Shown: positions 25,086 to 35,202 of the stretch, piece after piece
Layout: each line of letters opens with the position of its first letter
Position numbering within the stretch: position 1 is the first letter of the stretch
NCBI RefSeq assembly: GCF_000770795.1
Contig: NZ_JRKJ01000005.1
Span: 62,001-126,000 of the forward strand
Reading direction: 5' to 3'
Length of the DNA stretch: 64,000 bases
DNA from: Lysobacter dokdonensis DS-58
Lineage (GTDB): Bacteria > Pseudomonadota > Gammaproteobacteria > Xanthomonadales > Xanthomonadaceae
Program-made: the position numbers and the translations under genes
The notes under the pieces: model-generated
Database searches by the model: none
The model's input: the letters and a program-made list of their open reading frames with translations, nothing else
Told to the model about the DNA's origin: nothing

Positions 25086-26483
25086 ATGGCCAAGGTCGCC
25101 ACCGGCAAGAAGCCCTCCCGTTCCGCCTACGTCTGTACCGAATGCGGCGCCGATTACGCCAAGTGGCAGGGGCAGTGCGACGCGTGCGGGGCATGGAATT
25201 GCCTGAGCGAAGTCGTCCTGGAATCGGCGACGGCCGCGGCGCCCGCGGCACGGCGCGGCGGGTGGGCCGGCAAGGTCGACGCCCCGCAGGTCACCGCGCT
25301 GCGCGAAGTGCGGCATAGCGAAGAGGCGCGCGTTCCCACCGGTATCGGCGAATTCGATCGCGTGCTCGGCGGCGGCCTGGTCGAAGGCGCGGTCGTGCTG
25401 GTGGGCGGCGATCCGGGCATCGGCAAGTCGACGTTGCTGTTGCAGGCGCTTTCGCAGATGGGCGCGACATTGCCCGGCCTGTACGTCACGGGCGAGGAAT
25501 CGCTCGCGCAGGTCGCCGGCCGCGCGGTACGCCTCGGATTGCCCATCGATCACCTGCACGCGCTCGCCGAAACCGGCGTGGAGCGCATCCTCGAACAAGC
25601 CGTCGCGATGCGCCCGAAGGTGATCGTCGCCGACTCCGTGCAGACGTTGTGGACCGAGTCGATCGGCGCGGCGCCTGGGTCCGTCAGCCAGGTGCGCGAG
25701 AGCGCCGCGCGCCTCGTGCGTTACGCGAAGGAAACCGGCACCGCCGTGTTCCTCGTCGGCCATGTCACGAAGGAAGGCGGCATCGCCGGCCCGCGCGTGC
25801 TCGAACACATGGTCGATGCGGTGCTGTACTTCGAAGGCGAGAGCGGCAGCCGGTTCCGCGTGCTGCGTGCATTCAAGAACCGCTTCGGCGCGGTGAACGA
25901 GCTCGGCGTGTTCGCGATGGGCGAGAAGGGGTTGCGCGAAGTGCCCAATCCTTCGGCGATCTTCCTGTCGGGCGGCAGCACCGCGCAGCCCGGGAGTTCG
26001 GTGATGGTCACGCGCGAAGGCACGCGTCCGCTGCTGGTGGAAGTACAGGCGCTGGTCGATTCATCGCCGCTGTCCAACCCGCGCCGCGTGGCGGTGGGAC
26101 TGGAACAGAACCGCCTGGCGATGTTGCTCGCGGTGCTGCACCGCCACGGCGGCGTGGGCGTCGGCGACCAGGACGTGTTCGTCAACGTCGTCGGCGGCAT
26201 CCGCTTGCAGGAAACCGCGGCGGACCTTCCGGTGTTGCTCGCCGTGTTGTCCTCGCTCCGCGACCGTCCGCTCGCGGAGAAGACCGTCGCCTTCGGCGAA
26301 GTCGGCCTCTCCGGTGAAATCCGCCCGGTTCCGAACGGCGAAGAGCGCCTGAAGGAAGCCGCGACGCACGGCTTCAAGCGCGCGATCGTGCCGAAGGCCA
26401 ATGCGCCGAAGGCCGGAGCTTACAAGGGCCTGGAAGTCATCGCGGTGGAGCGGTTGAGCGACGCGTTGTCGGCTGCGGTCTAG
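25086..26483 (+). CDS. radA: DNA repair protein RadA
   Basis: RecA-related ATPase promoting branch migration in recombination. Order in the 465 residues: C4 zinc finger CTECGADYAKWQGQCDACG (about 18-36), Walker A GGDPGIGKSTLL (about 107), the RadA-specific FKNRFG motif (about 262), and a C-terminal Lon-protease-like domain (GGVGVGDQDVFVNVVGGI). ATG at 25086 gives the family start MAKV. Transcribed alone after the wza terminator, convergent with emrB. Confidence 0.97.
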   Translation: MAKVATGKKPSRSAYVCTECGADYAKWQGQCDACGAWNCLSEVVLESATAAAPAARRGGWAGKVDAPQVTALREVRHSEEARVPTGIGEFDRVLGGGLVEGAVVLVGGDPGIGKSTLLLQALSQMGATLPGLYVTGEESLAQVAGRAVRLGLPIDHLHALAETGVERILEQAVAMRPKVIVADSVQTLWTESIGAAPGSVSQVRESAARLVRYAKETGTAVFLVGHVTKEGGIAGPRVLEHMVDAVLYFEGESGSRFRVLRAFKNRFGAVNELGVFAMGEKGLREVPNPSAIFLSGGSTAQPGSSVMVTREGTRPLLVEVQALVDSSPLSNPRRVAVGLEQNRLAMLLAVLHRHGGVGVGDQDVFVNVVGGIRLQETAADLPVLLAVLSSLRDRPLAEKTVAFGEVGLSGEIRPVPNGEERLKEAATHGFKRAIVPKANAPKAGAYKGLEVIAVERLSDALSAAV

Positions 26484-26505
26484 TCCGCGCCGCGCTGCGC
26501 GCGGA

Positions 26506-28074
26506 TCAGTGCCCGCCCGCAGCCTCCGCGCTCGGCCCGGCCTTCGCCTGGAACGGTGGCTTGGCGATCCACACGAACGCGATCACGCCGAGGAACACGA
26601 TGCCGAGCAGGTGGAAGATCTCGTTGAAACCGATCTGCGCGGCCTGGTTGGAGATCATGCGTTCGAGCACCGCCGCGCCGCGTTGCAGGTCGCCGTTGCC
26701 CAGGCGGGTGGCGGCCTCGATGGTCGCGGGGTCGTAGGCCGACAGTTTTTCCGTCAGGTGCGCGTGGTGCACGGCGCCGCGTTCGGTCCAGGCGTACGTC
26801 GTGAGCGATGCCGCGAACGAACCGCCCAGCGTCCGCATGAACGTCGCGAGCCCGGAACCGGCCGCGATTTCGTGCGGCTGCAGGTCCGACAAGAGGATCT
26901 GCAGCACCGGCATGAAGAACAGCGCCACGCCGAAGCCCTGCAACAACTGCACCATCGCGATGTGGTTGAAGTCGACGTCGAGGTTGAATCCGGCGCGCGC
27001 GAAACTCGTCAGCGACATCGCGATGAACGCCAGGCTCGCCAGCATGCGCAGGTCGAACTTGTGCGCGTACTTGCCGACGAAGGGCGTCAGCAACACCGGC
27101 AGGATGCCGATCGGCGCGGTGGCGAAGCCCGCCCAGATCGGCGTGAAGCCGAGATTGCGCTGCAACCATAGCGGCACGAGGATGCCGACGCTGAAGAACG
27201 CCGCGTACGCCACCACCATCGCGATCGTGCCAGCGGTGAAGTTGCGATGGCGGAACAGGCGCAGGTTCACGATCGGGTCCTTGTCCGTCATCTCCCAGAT
27301 GACGAATACCGCGAGCGAGATCGCCGAGAGGATCGACAGCGCGACGATCAGGTTCGAGCGGAACCAGTCTTCGTCGTTGCCCAGGTCGAGCAGGATCTGC
27401 AGCGCGCCCACGCCGAGTACCAGCGTGATCAGGCCGACGTAATCCATCTTCGGCTTTTCCAGCCGCTCGGGGCGTCCCTTCAATTGCCGGCCGACGACGA
27501 ACGAGGCGAACAGCCCGATCGGCACGTTGATGAAGAAGATCCATTCCCACGAATAGTTGTCGGTGATCCAGCCGCCGAGGATCGGGCCCGCGATGGGCGC
27601 CACGACGGTGACCATCGCCAGCAAGGCGATTGCCTGCCCGCGTTTGTGGGGCGGGTAGATCGAAATCAGCAGCGCCTGCGTGATCGGATACATCGGCCCG
27701 GCGACGAAGCCCTGCAACGCGCGCGCGGCGACGAGCAGGCCCATGCTGGAGGCCAGGCCGCACAACAACGATGCGACGACGAACAACGCGGTCGCCCACA
27801 CGAACAACTTGCGCTCGCCGAAGTGGCGCGTCAGCCAGCCGGTGAGCGGCAGCGCGATGGCGTTGCTCACGGCGAAGGACGTGATCACCCACGTCGCCTG
27901 GTTCGCGCTGCCGCCGAGGTTGCCGGAGATCGTCGGCAACGAGACGTTGGCGATCGTCAGATCGAGCACCTGCATGAACGACGCCAGCGCCAGGCCCAGC
28001 GTCGTCAGCGCCATGTTCGGCGGGCGGAAGGCAGCCTGCGGCATCGGGGCCGCGTTTGCGGTCGTTGCGGACAT
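26506..28074 (-). CDS. emrB: EmrB-like DHA2 family multidrug efflux permease
   Basis: A 522-residue MFS transporter with 14 predicted helices. DHA2 motifs are FMQVLDLTIANVSLPTI in helix 1, GWLTRHFGERKLFVWAT in loop 2-3 and the helix-5 motif APIAGPILGGWITDNYSWEWIFFINVPIG. It exports hydrophobic compounds by proton antiport, with the EmrA-like adaptor (28084) and the outer-membrane factor (29297). Last gene of the marR-led operon; 9 bp after emrA. Confidence 0.93.
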   Translation of the reverse strand: MSATTANAAPMPQAAFRPPNMALTTLGLALASFMQVLDLTIANVSLPTISGNLGGSANQATWVITSFAVSNAIALPLTGWLTRHFGERKLFVWATALFVVASLLCGLASSMGLLVAARALQGFVAGPMYPITQALLISIYPPHKRGQAIALLAMVTVVAPIAGPILGGWITDNYSWEWIFFINVPIGLFASFVVGRQLKGRPERLEKPKMDYVGLITLVLGVGALQILLDLGNDEDWFRSNLIVALSILSAISLAVFVIWEMTDKDPIVNLRLFRHRNFTAGTIAMVVAYAAFFSVGILVPLWLQRNLGFTPIWAGFATAPIGILPVLLTPFVGKYAHKFDLRMLASLAFIAMSLTSFARAGFNLDVDFNHIAMVQLLQGFGVALFFMPVLQILLSDLQPHEIAAGSGLATFMRTLGGSFAASLTTYAWTERGAVHHAHLTEKLSAYDPATIEAATRLGNGDLQRGAAVLERMISNQAAQIGFNEIFHLLGIVFLGVIAFVWIAKPPFQAKAGPSAEAAGGH

Positions 28075-28083
28075 GGGGGCGAT

Positions 28084-29265
28084 TTAGCCGCGACGGCCCA
28101 GGTTGGCCTGCACGATCTTCGCGATGCGCGCGTTGGCATCGGCGAGTTGCTTGGCGTACGCGTCGGTCGTCAGCAGCGGCTTGGCGGGCGGCGCGTCGGC
28201 GAGCAGCGCGCCGCCGCGGTCGCGGATCGCCACGTCGGCGTGCATCGACAGCCCCAGGCGCAACGGATGATCCTTCAATTGCGCCGCGTCCACCGAAATG
28301 CGCACCGGAACGCGTTGCACGATCTTGATCCAGTTGCCGCTGGCGTTCTGCGCGGGCAGCAGCGCGAAGGCGCTGCCGGTGCCCAGGCCGAGGCTCACGA
28401 GATGGCCGTCGAAGCGCACGTCGTCGCCGTAGAGGTCCGAATGCAGTTCGACCGGCTGGCCGATGCGCATGTTCGCGAGCTGCGTTTCCTTGAAGTTCGC
28501 TTCCACCCACACCTGCTCGAGCGGGACGACCGTCATCAGCGTGGTGCCGGGCTGCACGCGCTGGCCGAGTTGCGTCGAACGCTTGGCGACGTAACCGGTG
28601 ACCGGCGCGACGATGGCCATGCGCTGCAGGTTGAGATACGCCGAGCGCAACTGCGCGGCGGCGGCGGCGACCTGCGGCTGGGTCTGCACGGTGGTCGCAT
28701 CGACCAGTGCGCGATTGCGCGAGAGGTTTTCGTTCGCGCCGGCCAGCGCGGCCTCGGCGGCGGCGAGTTCATCGCGTGCGTGCGCGAGTTCTTCGGCGGC
28801 GACGGCGCCCGTGGCCACGAGGCCCGCACGGCGCGCGACGTCCTCGCGGGCCTTCTGCACCGCGACGCGGCGCGCGGTGATGTCGGCCTGGTTCGCTTCG
28901 ACGGCGCTATACAGGCCGCGCGCCTGGCGCACCGCATTGGCGAGGTTGGCTTCGGCCTGTTCGTAGGCGACGTGCGCGTCGTTCGGGTCGAGCTGCACGA
29001 GCACCTGGCCGGCGACGACCTTCATGCCGTCGTCGGCGGCGATGCTGACGACCGTGCCCTGCGACTGCGGCGTGATCGTCACGACGTTGCCCTGCACGTA
29101 CGCATCGTCGGTGTCTTCGTGCCACCGCGCGACGAGGAAGTACCACAAGGCCCACGCGATGCCGCCGAGGACGACGACGGCGGCGAGGATCATCAGCGCG
29201 CGCTTGCGCTTGCTCACCGGCGCGCCGGCCGGTGCGGAAGCATTCGGATTGATTTGCTGGGTCAT
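28084..29265 (-). CDS. emrA: EmrA-like membrane fusion protein
   Basis: Periplasmic adaptor of 393 residues with one N-terminal membrane helix (about 25-45). The HlyD-type lipoyl halves are split by a long helical hairpin: TDDAYVQGNVVTITPQSQGTV, then the coiled coil about 95-200, then IVAPVTGYVAKRSTQLGQRVQPG. It links the EmrB permease to the outer-membrane channel. Start ATG at 29265. Part of the four-gene marR operon. Confidence 0.93.
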   Translation of the reverse strand: MTQQINPNASAPAGAPVSKRKRALMILAAVVVLGGIAWALWYFLVARWHEDTDDAYVQGNVVTITPQSQGTVVSIAADDGMKVVAGQVLVQLDPNDAHVAYEQAEANLANAVRQARGLYSAVEANQADITARRVAVQKAREDVARRAGLVATGAVAAEELAHARDELAAAEAALAGANENLSRNRALVDATTVQTQPQVAAAAAQLRSAYLNLQRMAIVAPVTGYVAKRSTQLGQRVQPGTTLMTVVPLEQVWVEANFKETQLANMRIGQPVELHSDLYGDDVRFDGHLVSLGLGTGSAFALLPAQNASGNWIKIVQRVPVRISVDAAQLKDHPLRLGLSMHADVAIRDRGGALLADAPPAKPLLTTDAYAKQLADANARIAKIVQANLGRRG

Positions 29266-29296
29266 GGCTGCGGGAAGCGGAAAAGAGGGGAGGGAG

Positions 29297-30751
29297 TCAG
29301 TTCGAAGCTTGGTTGTTGGCGTCCAGCGCGATCGGATGGGCGATCTGCAACCCGCCGCCGAGCGCGCGCTGCAGGTCGACCGTCGCCTGCAAGCGTTGCG
29401 CACGCAGCGCATCGATCTGCTGGTCGAACTGCAGCAACGGGCGTTGCGCGGCGAGCACGTCGAGCTGCGTGCCCAGGCCGGCCTTGTAGCGTTGCGATGC
29501 CACCGAGTAGGCCGCGTTGGCCGACTCGCGCGCCTGCGCGATCGTCGCGAGCTGCGCATCGAGCGCGCGCGCGGTCTGCACGGCGTCGGCGACTTCGCGC
29601 ACCGCGCCGACCAGCGTCTGGTCGTAGTCGGCGACGGCAAGGTCGTACTCGGCATCGCTCTTCGCGAGCGAGTTGCGCAGGCGGCCGCCGTCGAAGATCG
29701 GCAGGCTCAACGCGGGGCCGCCGTTGACCAGCGCGTTGTCGCTGTCGAACAAGTCCGACAGATGGCCGCCGGCGACGCCGACGAGTGCGTTGATGTTGAC
29801 GGTGGGGTAGAACGCTGCCTTCGCGACGTGGATGCGTTCGCCCGCGGCTTCGACGCGCCAGCGCGCGGCGACGACATCGGGGCGATGGCCCAGCAGATCG
29901 CTCGGCAACACGTCGGGCACGCCGGGCGCGGGGCCTTGCAGCAATGCGGGCGTGGCGATCGCGCGGCCGCGGTCGGGGCCCTTGCCGAGCAACGCGGCGA
30001 GCGCGTTGCGAGCGAGGTCGGCTTGTTGCATCGCGGCCTGCGCCTGCTGCTTCGCCGCGCCGACGTTGGCTTCGGCGTTGCGCAACTGCAGTTGGTTGTC
30101 GATGCCGGCCTTGACCCGCTGCTGCGAGAGCGACGCGAGATTGGACGCGCGCGCGGCTTCGGCGTTCGCCGTGTCCGCCGCATCGTGCGCGAGGGCGAGT
30201 GCGATGTACGTGCGCGCGATGTTCGACGCGAGCATCAGGCGCGCGGCCTGCGCGTCCACTTCGACGGCGCGCGCCTGGTCGAGCGCACCGCGCCATTCCG
30301 CAGCGTGCGCGCCCCACAGGTCGAGCGACCACTTGAAGTTCAGTCCGAGCAGGAAGATGCCCTGGTATTCGCCGCCCAGGCCTTCCGGCGCGATGCTTTC
30401 GGGAATCAGCAGGCCGATGTACTGGCCGCTCGCGCCGAGCGTCGGCTTGCGCGCGGCGTCGGCGAGGCCCGCCTGCGCGGCGGCCTGGCGCACGCGTGCA
30501 TCGGCGGCGGCGAGCGACGGCGTGCCCGAGAGCGCTTCGTCGATCAGCGCATCGAGTTGCGGATCGCCATACGCCTTCCACCAAGCCTGCGCGGGGAACC
30601 GTGCATCGGACGTGGCGCCGAAGGACTGCTTTGTCGCGAGAGTGGCGTTCGCATCGCGCGGCTGCGATTCCGGCGCCAGGCCGTGCGTGCTCGCGCAGCC
30701 GGCGAGGAAGACGGAGGTCGCAAGGGCGAGGGGAAGGAAGGAGGGGCGCAT
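29297..30751 (-). CDS. NodT-family outer-membrane efflux lipoprotein (TolC-like)
   Basis: Outer-membrane factor of 484 residues. A lipoprotein signal ends in FLAGC (lipidated C18). Two OEP repeats follow, with the family patterns WWKAYGDPQLDALIDEAL, SWDLWG-like FKWSLDLWGAHAAEWRGA and LPSDLLGHRPDVVAARW. It forms the exit duct for the EmrAB pump encoded just downstream. It begins 1 bp after the marR stop, so it is translated from the marR message. Confidence 0.93.
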   Translation of the reverse strand: MRPSFLPLALATSVFLAGCASTHGLAPESQPRDANATLATKQSFGATSDARFPAQAWWKAYGDPQLDALIDEALSGTPSLAAADARVRQAAAQAGLADAARKPTLGASGQYIGLLIPESIAPEGLGGEYQGIFLLGLNFKWSLDLWGAHAAEWRGALDQARAVEVDAQAARLMLASNIARTYIALALAHDAADTANAEAARASNLASLSQQRVKAGIDNQLQLRNAEANVGAAKQQAQAAMQQADLARNALAALLGKGPDRGRAIATPALLQGPAPGVPDVLPSDLLGHRPDVVAARWRVEAAGERIHVAKAAFYPTVNINALVGVAGGHLSDLFDSDNALVNGGPALSLPIFDGGRLRNSLAKSDAEYDLAVADYDQTLVGAVREVADAVQTARALDAQLATIAQARESANAAYSVASQRYKAGLGTQLDVLAAQRPLLQFDQQIDALRAQRLQATVDLQRALGGGLQIAHPIALDANNQASN

Positions 30752-30752
30752 G

Positions 30753-31199
30753 TCAGTCCTGCGCCGCGAGGTTGTCGCGGACCTGGGAGAGGAGACGGAT
30801 CAGTTCGGAGCGTTCGGTGTCGCTGAGGTGCGCCATCGCGGTGTCGTGCACGCGCTGCGCGGACGGGGAGATGTCTTCCCACATCGCGCGGCCGGCCTCG
30901 CTCAGCACGATCTGCAGGGCGCGGCGGTCGCCGACGACCGCCTCACGGGCGAGGAGCCCGCGTTCTTCGAGCTTGTCGAGCAGCCGGGTCATCGCGCCGG
31001 GGTGGAGGTACGCAGCGCGGGCCAGCTCGGTCACGCCCGCCGGGCCATGGGCCAGCGTCTTGAGGGTGATGTACTGGCTGAAGTTCAGGTCGTGGCCGCT
31101 GGCTGCGAGTTCGGCCTCCATGCGCGCCCACATGGCGTCGCGGACCTGGCGGAAGAGCAGGCCCAGCGAGGACCCGTTGCAGGGAGGCGTCGTATTCAT
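30753..31199 (-). CDS. MarR-family transcriptional regulator of the efflux operon
   Basis: A 148-residue winged-helix repressor. The recognition region is PAGVTELARAAYLHPGAMTRLLDKLEERGLLARE, with the wing at VVGDRRALQIVLSEAG. ATG at 31199 is chosen because the operator-promoter lies immediately upstream. It heads the marR-omf-emrA-emrB operon and should repress it until an exported compound binds. Family members are typically autoregulated, and the overlapping operator supports that here. Confidence 0.93.
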   Translation of the reverse strand: MNTTPPCNGSSLGLLFRQVRDAMWARMEAELAASGHDLNFSQYITLKTLAHGPAGVTELARAAYLHPGAMTRLLDKLEERGLLAREAVVGDRRALQIVLSEAGRAMWEDISPSAQRVHDTAMAHLSDTERSELIRLLSQVRDNLAAQD

Positions 31200-31207
31200 G
31201 GGCCGGC

Positions 31208-31247
31208 ATGATGGATGCCGACGCAATAGTTGTCAATGCAATTATTG
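31208..31247 (-). promoter_or_regulatory. Promoter and operator of the marR-emr operon
   Basis: On the minus strand a perfect -35 TTGACA (31236-31231) and a -10 CATCAT (31213-31208) are 17 bp apart. An inverted repeat CAATAGTTG-N6-CAATTATTG (31224-31247, one mismatch) covers the -35, the placement expected for MarR repression. The patch is far more AT-rich than its surroundings. Confidence 0.7.
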
Positions 31248-31276
31248 TGAAAGCAGCCTTCCCGCGGCTGCCGAGC

Positions 31277-32062
31277 TCAGACCCGCTTCAGAACGAGCTC
31301 CAGCACGAACTGGCTGCCGAAAAAGGCCAGCAGCAACAAGACCATGGCAACGAGGGTCCAGCGCACGGCCTTCGACCCGCGCCAACCCCGCCGCCAGCGG
31401 CCCAGCAGCAGTCCGCCGAAGACCAGCCAAGACAGCACGCTCAGCACCGTCTTGTGCACCAGGTGCTGGGCGAAGAGGTTTTCGACGAACAGCACGCCGG
31501 TGAGCAACGTCGCGGTGAGCAGCCCGAAGCCGACGGCGATGGTGCGGAACAGCAGCGATTCCAGTTCGGTGAGCGGCGGGAAGGCGCGCAGCCATCCGTG
31601 GAATTCGCGGCGACGCAACGCACGTTCCTGCGCCCAGAGCAACACCGCGATCACCGCGGCGATGCCGAGCGTCGCGTAGGCCAGCAGCGCGCACCACGCA
31701 TGCAACTGCAGGCGCCAGTCGAGCGGCGAGGGCGTATGCACGTGCCCGTACGACGCATAGGCCAGGGCGACGATGGCGGCGATCGGGAACACGATGACGC
31801 CGAGCGCGGCCATGCGACCGCTCGCGCCGAACAACGTCGTCAGGATCCCCATGCCGAGTCCGACGATCGACAGCGCCGAGAAGAAGTGCAGGTCGAGCGC
31901 GCCCGCCGCGTGCCACGTCGTCGCATGCAATGCCGCGTGCAGCCCGAGCGCGGCCAGGGCCGGCACGAGCCAGGCGCGGCCGTGGTCGTCGCGCGCGACA
32001 CCGCGCGCGAGCAGCCCGGCGGCGATCAGGTAGGCGAGGGTGGCGATGAATGCGAGCGTCAT
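31277..32062 (-). CDS. CcsA/YpjD-like cytochrome c assembly membrane protein
   Basis: A 261-residue protein with about eight membrane helices of the cytochrome-C-assembly (CcsA/HemX/YpjD) family. The conserved histidine-bearing loops are visible (LHAALHATTWHAAG, LHFFSALS, LQLHAWCALLAYATLG, HLVHKTVLSVLSW), but the tryptophan-rich WWD motif of true CcsA is absent. Like ypjD in other proteobacteria, it sits next to ffh, divergently transcribed. Probably heme-related; exact role unknown. Confidence 0.8.
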   Translation of the reverse strand: MTLAFIATLAYLIAAGLLARGVARDDHGRAWLVPALAALGLHAALHATTWHAAGALDLHFFSALSIVGLGMGILTTLFGASGRMAALGVIVFPIAAIVALAYASYGHVHTPSPLDWRLQLHAWCALLAYATLGIAAVIAVLLWAQERALRRREFHGWLRAFPPLTELESLLFRTIAVGFGLLTATLLTGVLFVENLFAQHLVHKTVLSVLSWLVFGGLLLGRWRRGWRGSKAVRWTLVAMVLLLLAFFGSQFVLELVLKRV

Positions 32063-32089
32063 GCCGAAAGTGTCGCACGGCGCAGGGGC

Positions 32090-32095
32090 TATACT
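32090..32095 (+). promoter_or_regulatory. -10 element of the ffh promoter
   Basis: TATACT lies 40 bp before ffh in the 72-bp divergent gap. No good -35 accompanies it. Confidence 0.4.
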
Positions 32096-32134
32096 GCGCG
32101 GCCCGTTTTCCGCGCGTTTCCAAGACCCCCGCCC

Positions 32135-33505
32135 ATGTTCGAATCCCTGACCCAGCGTCTCTCCGGCACCATCGAGCGCCTGCGCGGCCGCGGCCGGCTC
32201 ACCGAGGAGAACATCCGAGAGTCGTTGCGCGAAGTGCGCATCGCGCTGCTCGAGGCGGACGTCGCGCTGCCCGTGGTGCAGGCGCTGGTCGAGCGCATCA
32301 AGGTGCGCGCTGTCGGCCAGGAAGTGCTGAAGTCGCTGACGCCGGGCCAGGCGCTGATCAAGGTCGTGCGCGACGAACTGACGACCGTGATGGGCGCCGC
32401 CGCCGCCGATTTGAACCTCAACGTGCCCGCGCCTGCCGTCGTGCTCATGGCGGGCCTGCAGGGCGCGGGCAAGACGACGACCGTCGCCAAGCTCGCCAAG
32501 CACCTGAAGGAACGCCGCAAGAAGAAGGTGATGGTGGTGTCGGCCGACGTGTATCGCCCGGCCGCGATCGAACAACTGAAGACGCTCGCGCAGCAGGTCG
32601 ACGTGTTGTGGTTCCCGTCCGACCCCTCGCAGAAGCCCGAAGCGATCGTGCGCGCCGCCATCGACGATGCCCGCAAGTCCTTCGCCGACGTGCTCATCGT
32701 CGACACCGCGGGCCGCACCAGCATCGACGAGGCGATGATGCGCGAGATCCAGGCGTTGCACGCCGCGGTCTCGCCGGTCGAAACGCTGTTCGTCGTCGAC
32801 TCGATGACCGGCCAGGATGCGGCGGTCACGGCGAAGCATTTCGGCGAAGCGCTGCCGCTCACGGGCGTGGTGCTCACCAAGACCGACGGCGACGCGCGCG
32901 GGGGCGCCGCGTTGTCGGTGCGTTACATCACCGGCAAGCCGATCAAGTTCATCGGCACGGGCGAGAAGCCCGACGGCCTCGATGTCTTCCACCCCGACCG
33001 CGTCGCCAGCCGCATCCTCGACATGGGCGACGTGCTGTCCCTGGTGGAGCAGGTCGAGCAGCAGGTCGACAAGGACAAGGCGGCCAAGCTCGCGGAGAAG
33101 GTGGCCAAGGGCAAGCGCTTCAACCTGGAAGACATGCGCGACCAGCTGGAGCAGATGCAGAACATGGGCGGCCTGCACGGCCTCATGGACAAGCTGCCGG
33201 GCATGGGCCAGGTCCCCGAGCACCTGAAGAACCAGGTCACCGGCAAGGAAGTGCCGCGCATGATGGCGATCATCGGGTCGATGACGCCGAAGGAGCGCCG
33301 CAACCCGCATTTGCTGAACGGTTCGCGCCGCGCCCGCATCGCCCGCGGTTCGGGCACCTCGCCGGCGGACGTGAACAAGCTGCTCAAGCAGTTCCAGCAG
33401 ATGGAAAAGATGATGGGCAAGCTGGCCGGCGGCGGCATGAAGGGCCTGATGCGCGGGATGAAGGGGATGATGGGCGGCCGGGGCGGGATGCCGCCGTTCC
33501 GCTGA
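32135..33505 (+). CDS. ffh: Signal recognition particle protein Ffh (SRP54)
   Basis: GTPase that binds 4.5S RNA and signal sequences for cotranslational targeting. N domain 1-90; G1 motif [10 protein letters not shown] (about 107), DTAGR (about 190), [10 protein letters not shown] (about 248). The Met-rich M domain ends in [24 protein letters not shown]. Length 456 residues, normal. Faces the ypjD-like gene and precedes rpsP. A short GC hairpin (33508-33525) follows the stop, but with no T-run. Confidence 0.98.
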   Translation: MFESLTQRLSGTIERLRGRGRLTEENIRESLREVRIALLEADVALPVVQALVERIKVRAVGQEVLKSLTPGQALIKVVRDELTTVMGAAAADLNLNVPAPAVVLMAGLQGAGKTTTVAKLAKHLKERRKKKVMVVSADVYRPAAIEQLKTLAQQVDVLWFPSDPSQKPEAIVRAAIDDARKSFADVLIVDTAGRTSIDEAMMREIQALHAAVSPVETLFVVDSMTGQDAAVTAKHFGEALPLTGVVLTKTDGDARGGAALSVRYITGKPIKFIGTGEKPDGLDVFHPDRVASRILDMGDVLSLVEQVEQQVDKDKAAKLAEKVAKGKRFNLEDMRDQLEQMQNMGGLHGLMDKLPGMGQVPEHLKNQVTGKEVPRMMAIIGSMTPKERRNPHLLNGSRRARIARGSGTSPADVNKLLKQFQQMEKMMGKLAGGGMKGLMRGMKGMMGGRGGMPPFR

Positions 33506-33513
33506 GCCCGGGG

Positions 33514-33543
33514 TTCCCCCGGGGCCCGTTTCCCCAGTACAAT
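33514..33543 (+). promoter_or_regulatory. Probable promoter of rpsP-rimM-trmD
   Basis: -10 TACAAT at 33538-33543 is good. The -35 TTCCCC at 33514-33519 (18-bp spacer) is weak. Confidence 0.45.
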
Positions 33544-33596
33544 CGCCGGCTTACCTCGGCATACCGCCGACTGGGCAACACAGGAAACTCCGCACC

Positions 33597-33854
33597 ATGG
33601 TCAAGATCCGCCTCACCCGCGGCGGCGCGAAGAAGCGCCCCTTCTACCACATCATCGTCACCGACTCGCGCAGCGCGCGCGACGGCCGCAACATCGAGCG
33701 CCTGGGTTACTACAACCCGATCGCCGCCGGTGCGGAGAAGTCGGTCGAACTGAATACCGAACGCCTGAACTACTGGGTCGGCCAGGGCGCGCAGATGAGC
33801 GACAAGGTCGCCAACCTCGCCAAGCAGGCCGCCAAGGCCGCTCCGGCTGCCTGA
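33597..33854 (+). CDS. rpsP: Ribosomal protein S16
   Basis: An 85-residue bS16 with the family start [25 protein letters not shown] and core [10 protein letters not shown] ribosome-binding site CAGGAAAC precedes the ATG. First gene of the conserved rpsP-rimM-trmD-rplS block linking ribosome parts with rRNA/tRNA maturation. Confidence 0.99.
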   Translation: MVKIRLTRGGAKKRPFYHIIVTDSRSARDGRNIERLGYYNPIAAGAEKSVELNTERLNYWVGQGAQMSDKVANLAKQAAKAAPAA

Positions 33855-33888
33855 GTTTCGCGGTCGCGCACCGCGCGACGCAAAACCC

Positions 33889-34410
33889 ATGAGTGAAACC
33901 AACGCCCCACGGAAGCTGATTCTGGTGGGGCGCTTTCATGGCGGGTTCGGCATCAAGGGCGAAGTGAAACTCGAGAGTTTCACCGATCCGCCCGAACGCC
34001 TCTTCAAGTACCAACCGTGGCTGCTGCGCGATGCGCAGGGCCGCGAACGCGAGTGCACCGGCGCGAAAGGCCGCGTCACGCCGAAGGGCGTCGTCGCCGT
34101 GCTGCCCGACATCGCCGACCGCGACGCCGCCGATGCGCTGCGCGGCACCGAAGTCTTCGTCCCGCGCTCCACGCTCCCGCCACCGGCGCCCGGCGAGTAT
34201 TACTGGGTCGACCTGGAAGGGCTGCGTGTGGTGAACAGCGAAGGCGTGGATTTCGGCACCGTGTCGCATCTGTTTTCGACCGGTGCCAACGACGTGCTCG
34301 TCGCGCAGGGCGATCGCGAACGCATGATCCCGTTCGTGCAACCCGACTACATCACGTCCGTCGATTTCGACGCCGGCCTGGTCACCGTGGACTGGGACGC
34401 GGACTTCTGA
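33889..34410 (+). CDS. rimM: 16S rRNA processing protein RimM
   Basis: Assists 30S head assembly around S19. Of the 173 residues, the N-terminal RimM beta-barrel ([27 protein letters not shown]) is followed by the PRC-barrel domain ([29 protein letters not shown]). A standard neighbour of rpsP and trmD. Confidence 0.97.
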   Translation: MSETNAPRKLILVGRFHGGFGIKGEVKLESFTDPPERLFKYQPWLLRDAQGRERECTGAKGRVTPKGVVAVLPDIADRDAADALRGTEVFVPRSTLPPPAPGEYYWVDLEGLRVVNSEGVDFGTVSHLFSTGANDVLVAQGDRERMIPFVQPDYITSVDFDAGLVTVDWDADF

Positions 34411-34412
34411 GC

Positions 34413-35180
34413 ATGCGCGTCGACATCGTCAGCCTGTTCCCCGAATTCGTCGCGCAATGCGCCGCCTTCGGCGTGGTGGGGCGGGCGCAGGAGCGCGGAC
34501 TGCTGTCGCTGCATGGCTGGAACCCGCGCGACTACGCCGCCGGCAACTACCGCCGCGTGGATGACCGCCCGTTCGGCGGCGGCCCCGGCATGGTGATGCT
34601 GATCGACCCGCTGCGCGACGCCATCGAAACCGCGCGCGCCGCCGATCCGGTGCAGGCCCGCGTCGTCTACCTCACGCCGCAGGGGACGAAGCTGACGCAG
34701 GCCAAGGTCCGCGAACTCGCGTCGCTGCCGCGCCTGATCCTGTTGTGCGGCCGCTACGAAGGCATCGACGAACGCCTGATCGAAGCCGAGGTCGACGAGG
34801 AACTGTCGATCGGCGACTACGTGCTTTCCGGCGGCGAGCTGGCGGCGGCCGTGGTGGTCGACGCGGTGGCCCGCCTGCAGGAAGGCGCGTTGAACGACGC
34901 CGAATCCGCCCAGCAGGACAGTTTCGAAGGCGGCCTGCTCGATTGCCCCCACTACACGCGGCCGGTCGAACACCCGCTGGGCAAGGTCCCCGAGGTGCTG
35001 CTCTCGGGCAACCATGCGGAGATCGCCCGCTGGCGCCGGATGGAATGCCTGGGCCGCACGTGGCTGCGCCGGCCGGACCTGCTGGATGAACAGGCCCTCG
35101 AAAAGGCCGATCGCGCATTGCTCGACGCCTTCCGCGCCCGCTACATGCGGGGCATCGACGAACCCGACGGGGACGCGTAA
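34413..35180 (+). CDS. trmD: tRNA (guanine37-N1)-methyltransferase
   Basis: Methylates G37 of tRNAs reading CNN codons, preventing +1 frameshifts. SPOUT knot features: [45 protein letters not shown]. 255 residues. The ATG is 2 bp after the rimM stop. Confidence 0.98.
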   Translation: MRVDIVSLFPEFVAQCAAFGVVGRAQERGLLSLHGWNPRDYAAGNYRRVDDRPFGGGPGMVMLIDPLRDAIETARAADPVQARVVYLTPQGTKLTQAKVRELASLPRLILLCGRYEGIDERLIEAEVDEELSIGDYVLSGGELAAAVVVDAVARLQEGALNDAESAQQDSFEGGLLDCPHYTRPVEHPLGKVPEVLLSGNHAEIARWRRMECLGRTWLRRPDLLDEQALEKADRALLDAFRARYMRGIDEPDGDA

Positions 35181-35202
35181 CCCCCCGGTTCCCAAAGAAA
35201 AG

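Noticed and set aside
26484-26505. GC-rich hairpin between radA and emrB as a terminator
   Set aside because: The stem is short and there is no T-run on either strand.
33508-33525. CCCGGGG hairpin after ffh as a terminator
   Set aside because: Lacks a proper T tract and overlaps the probable rpsP promoter.
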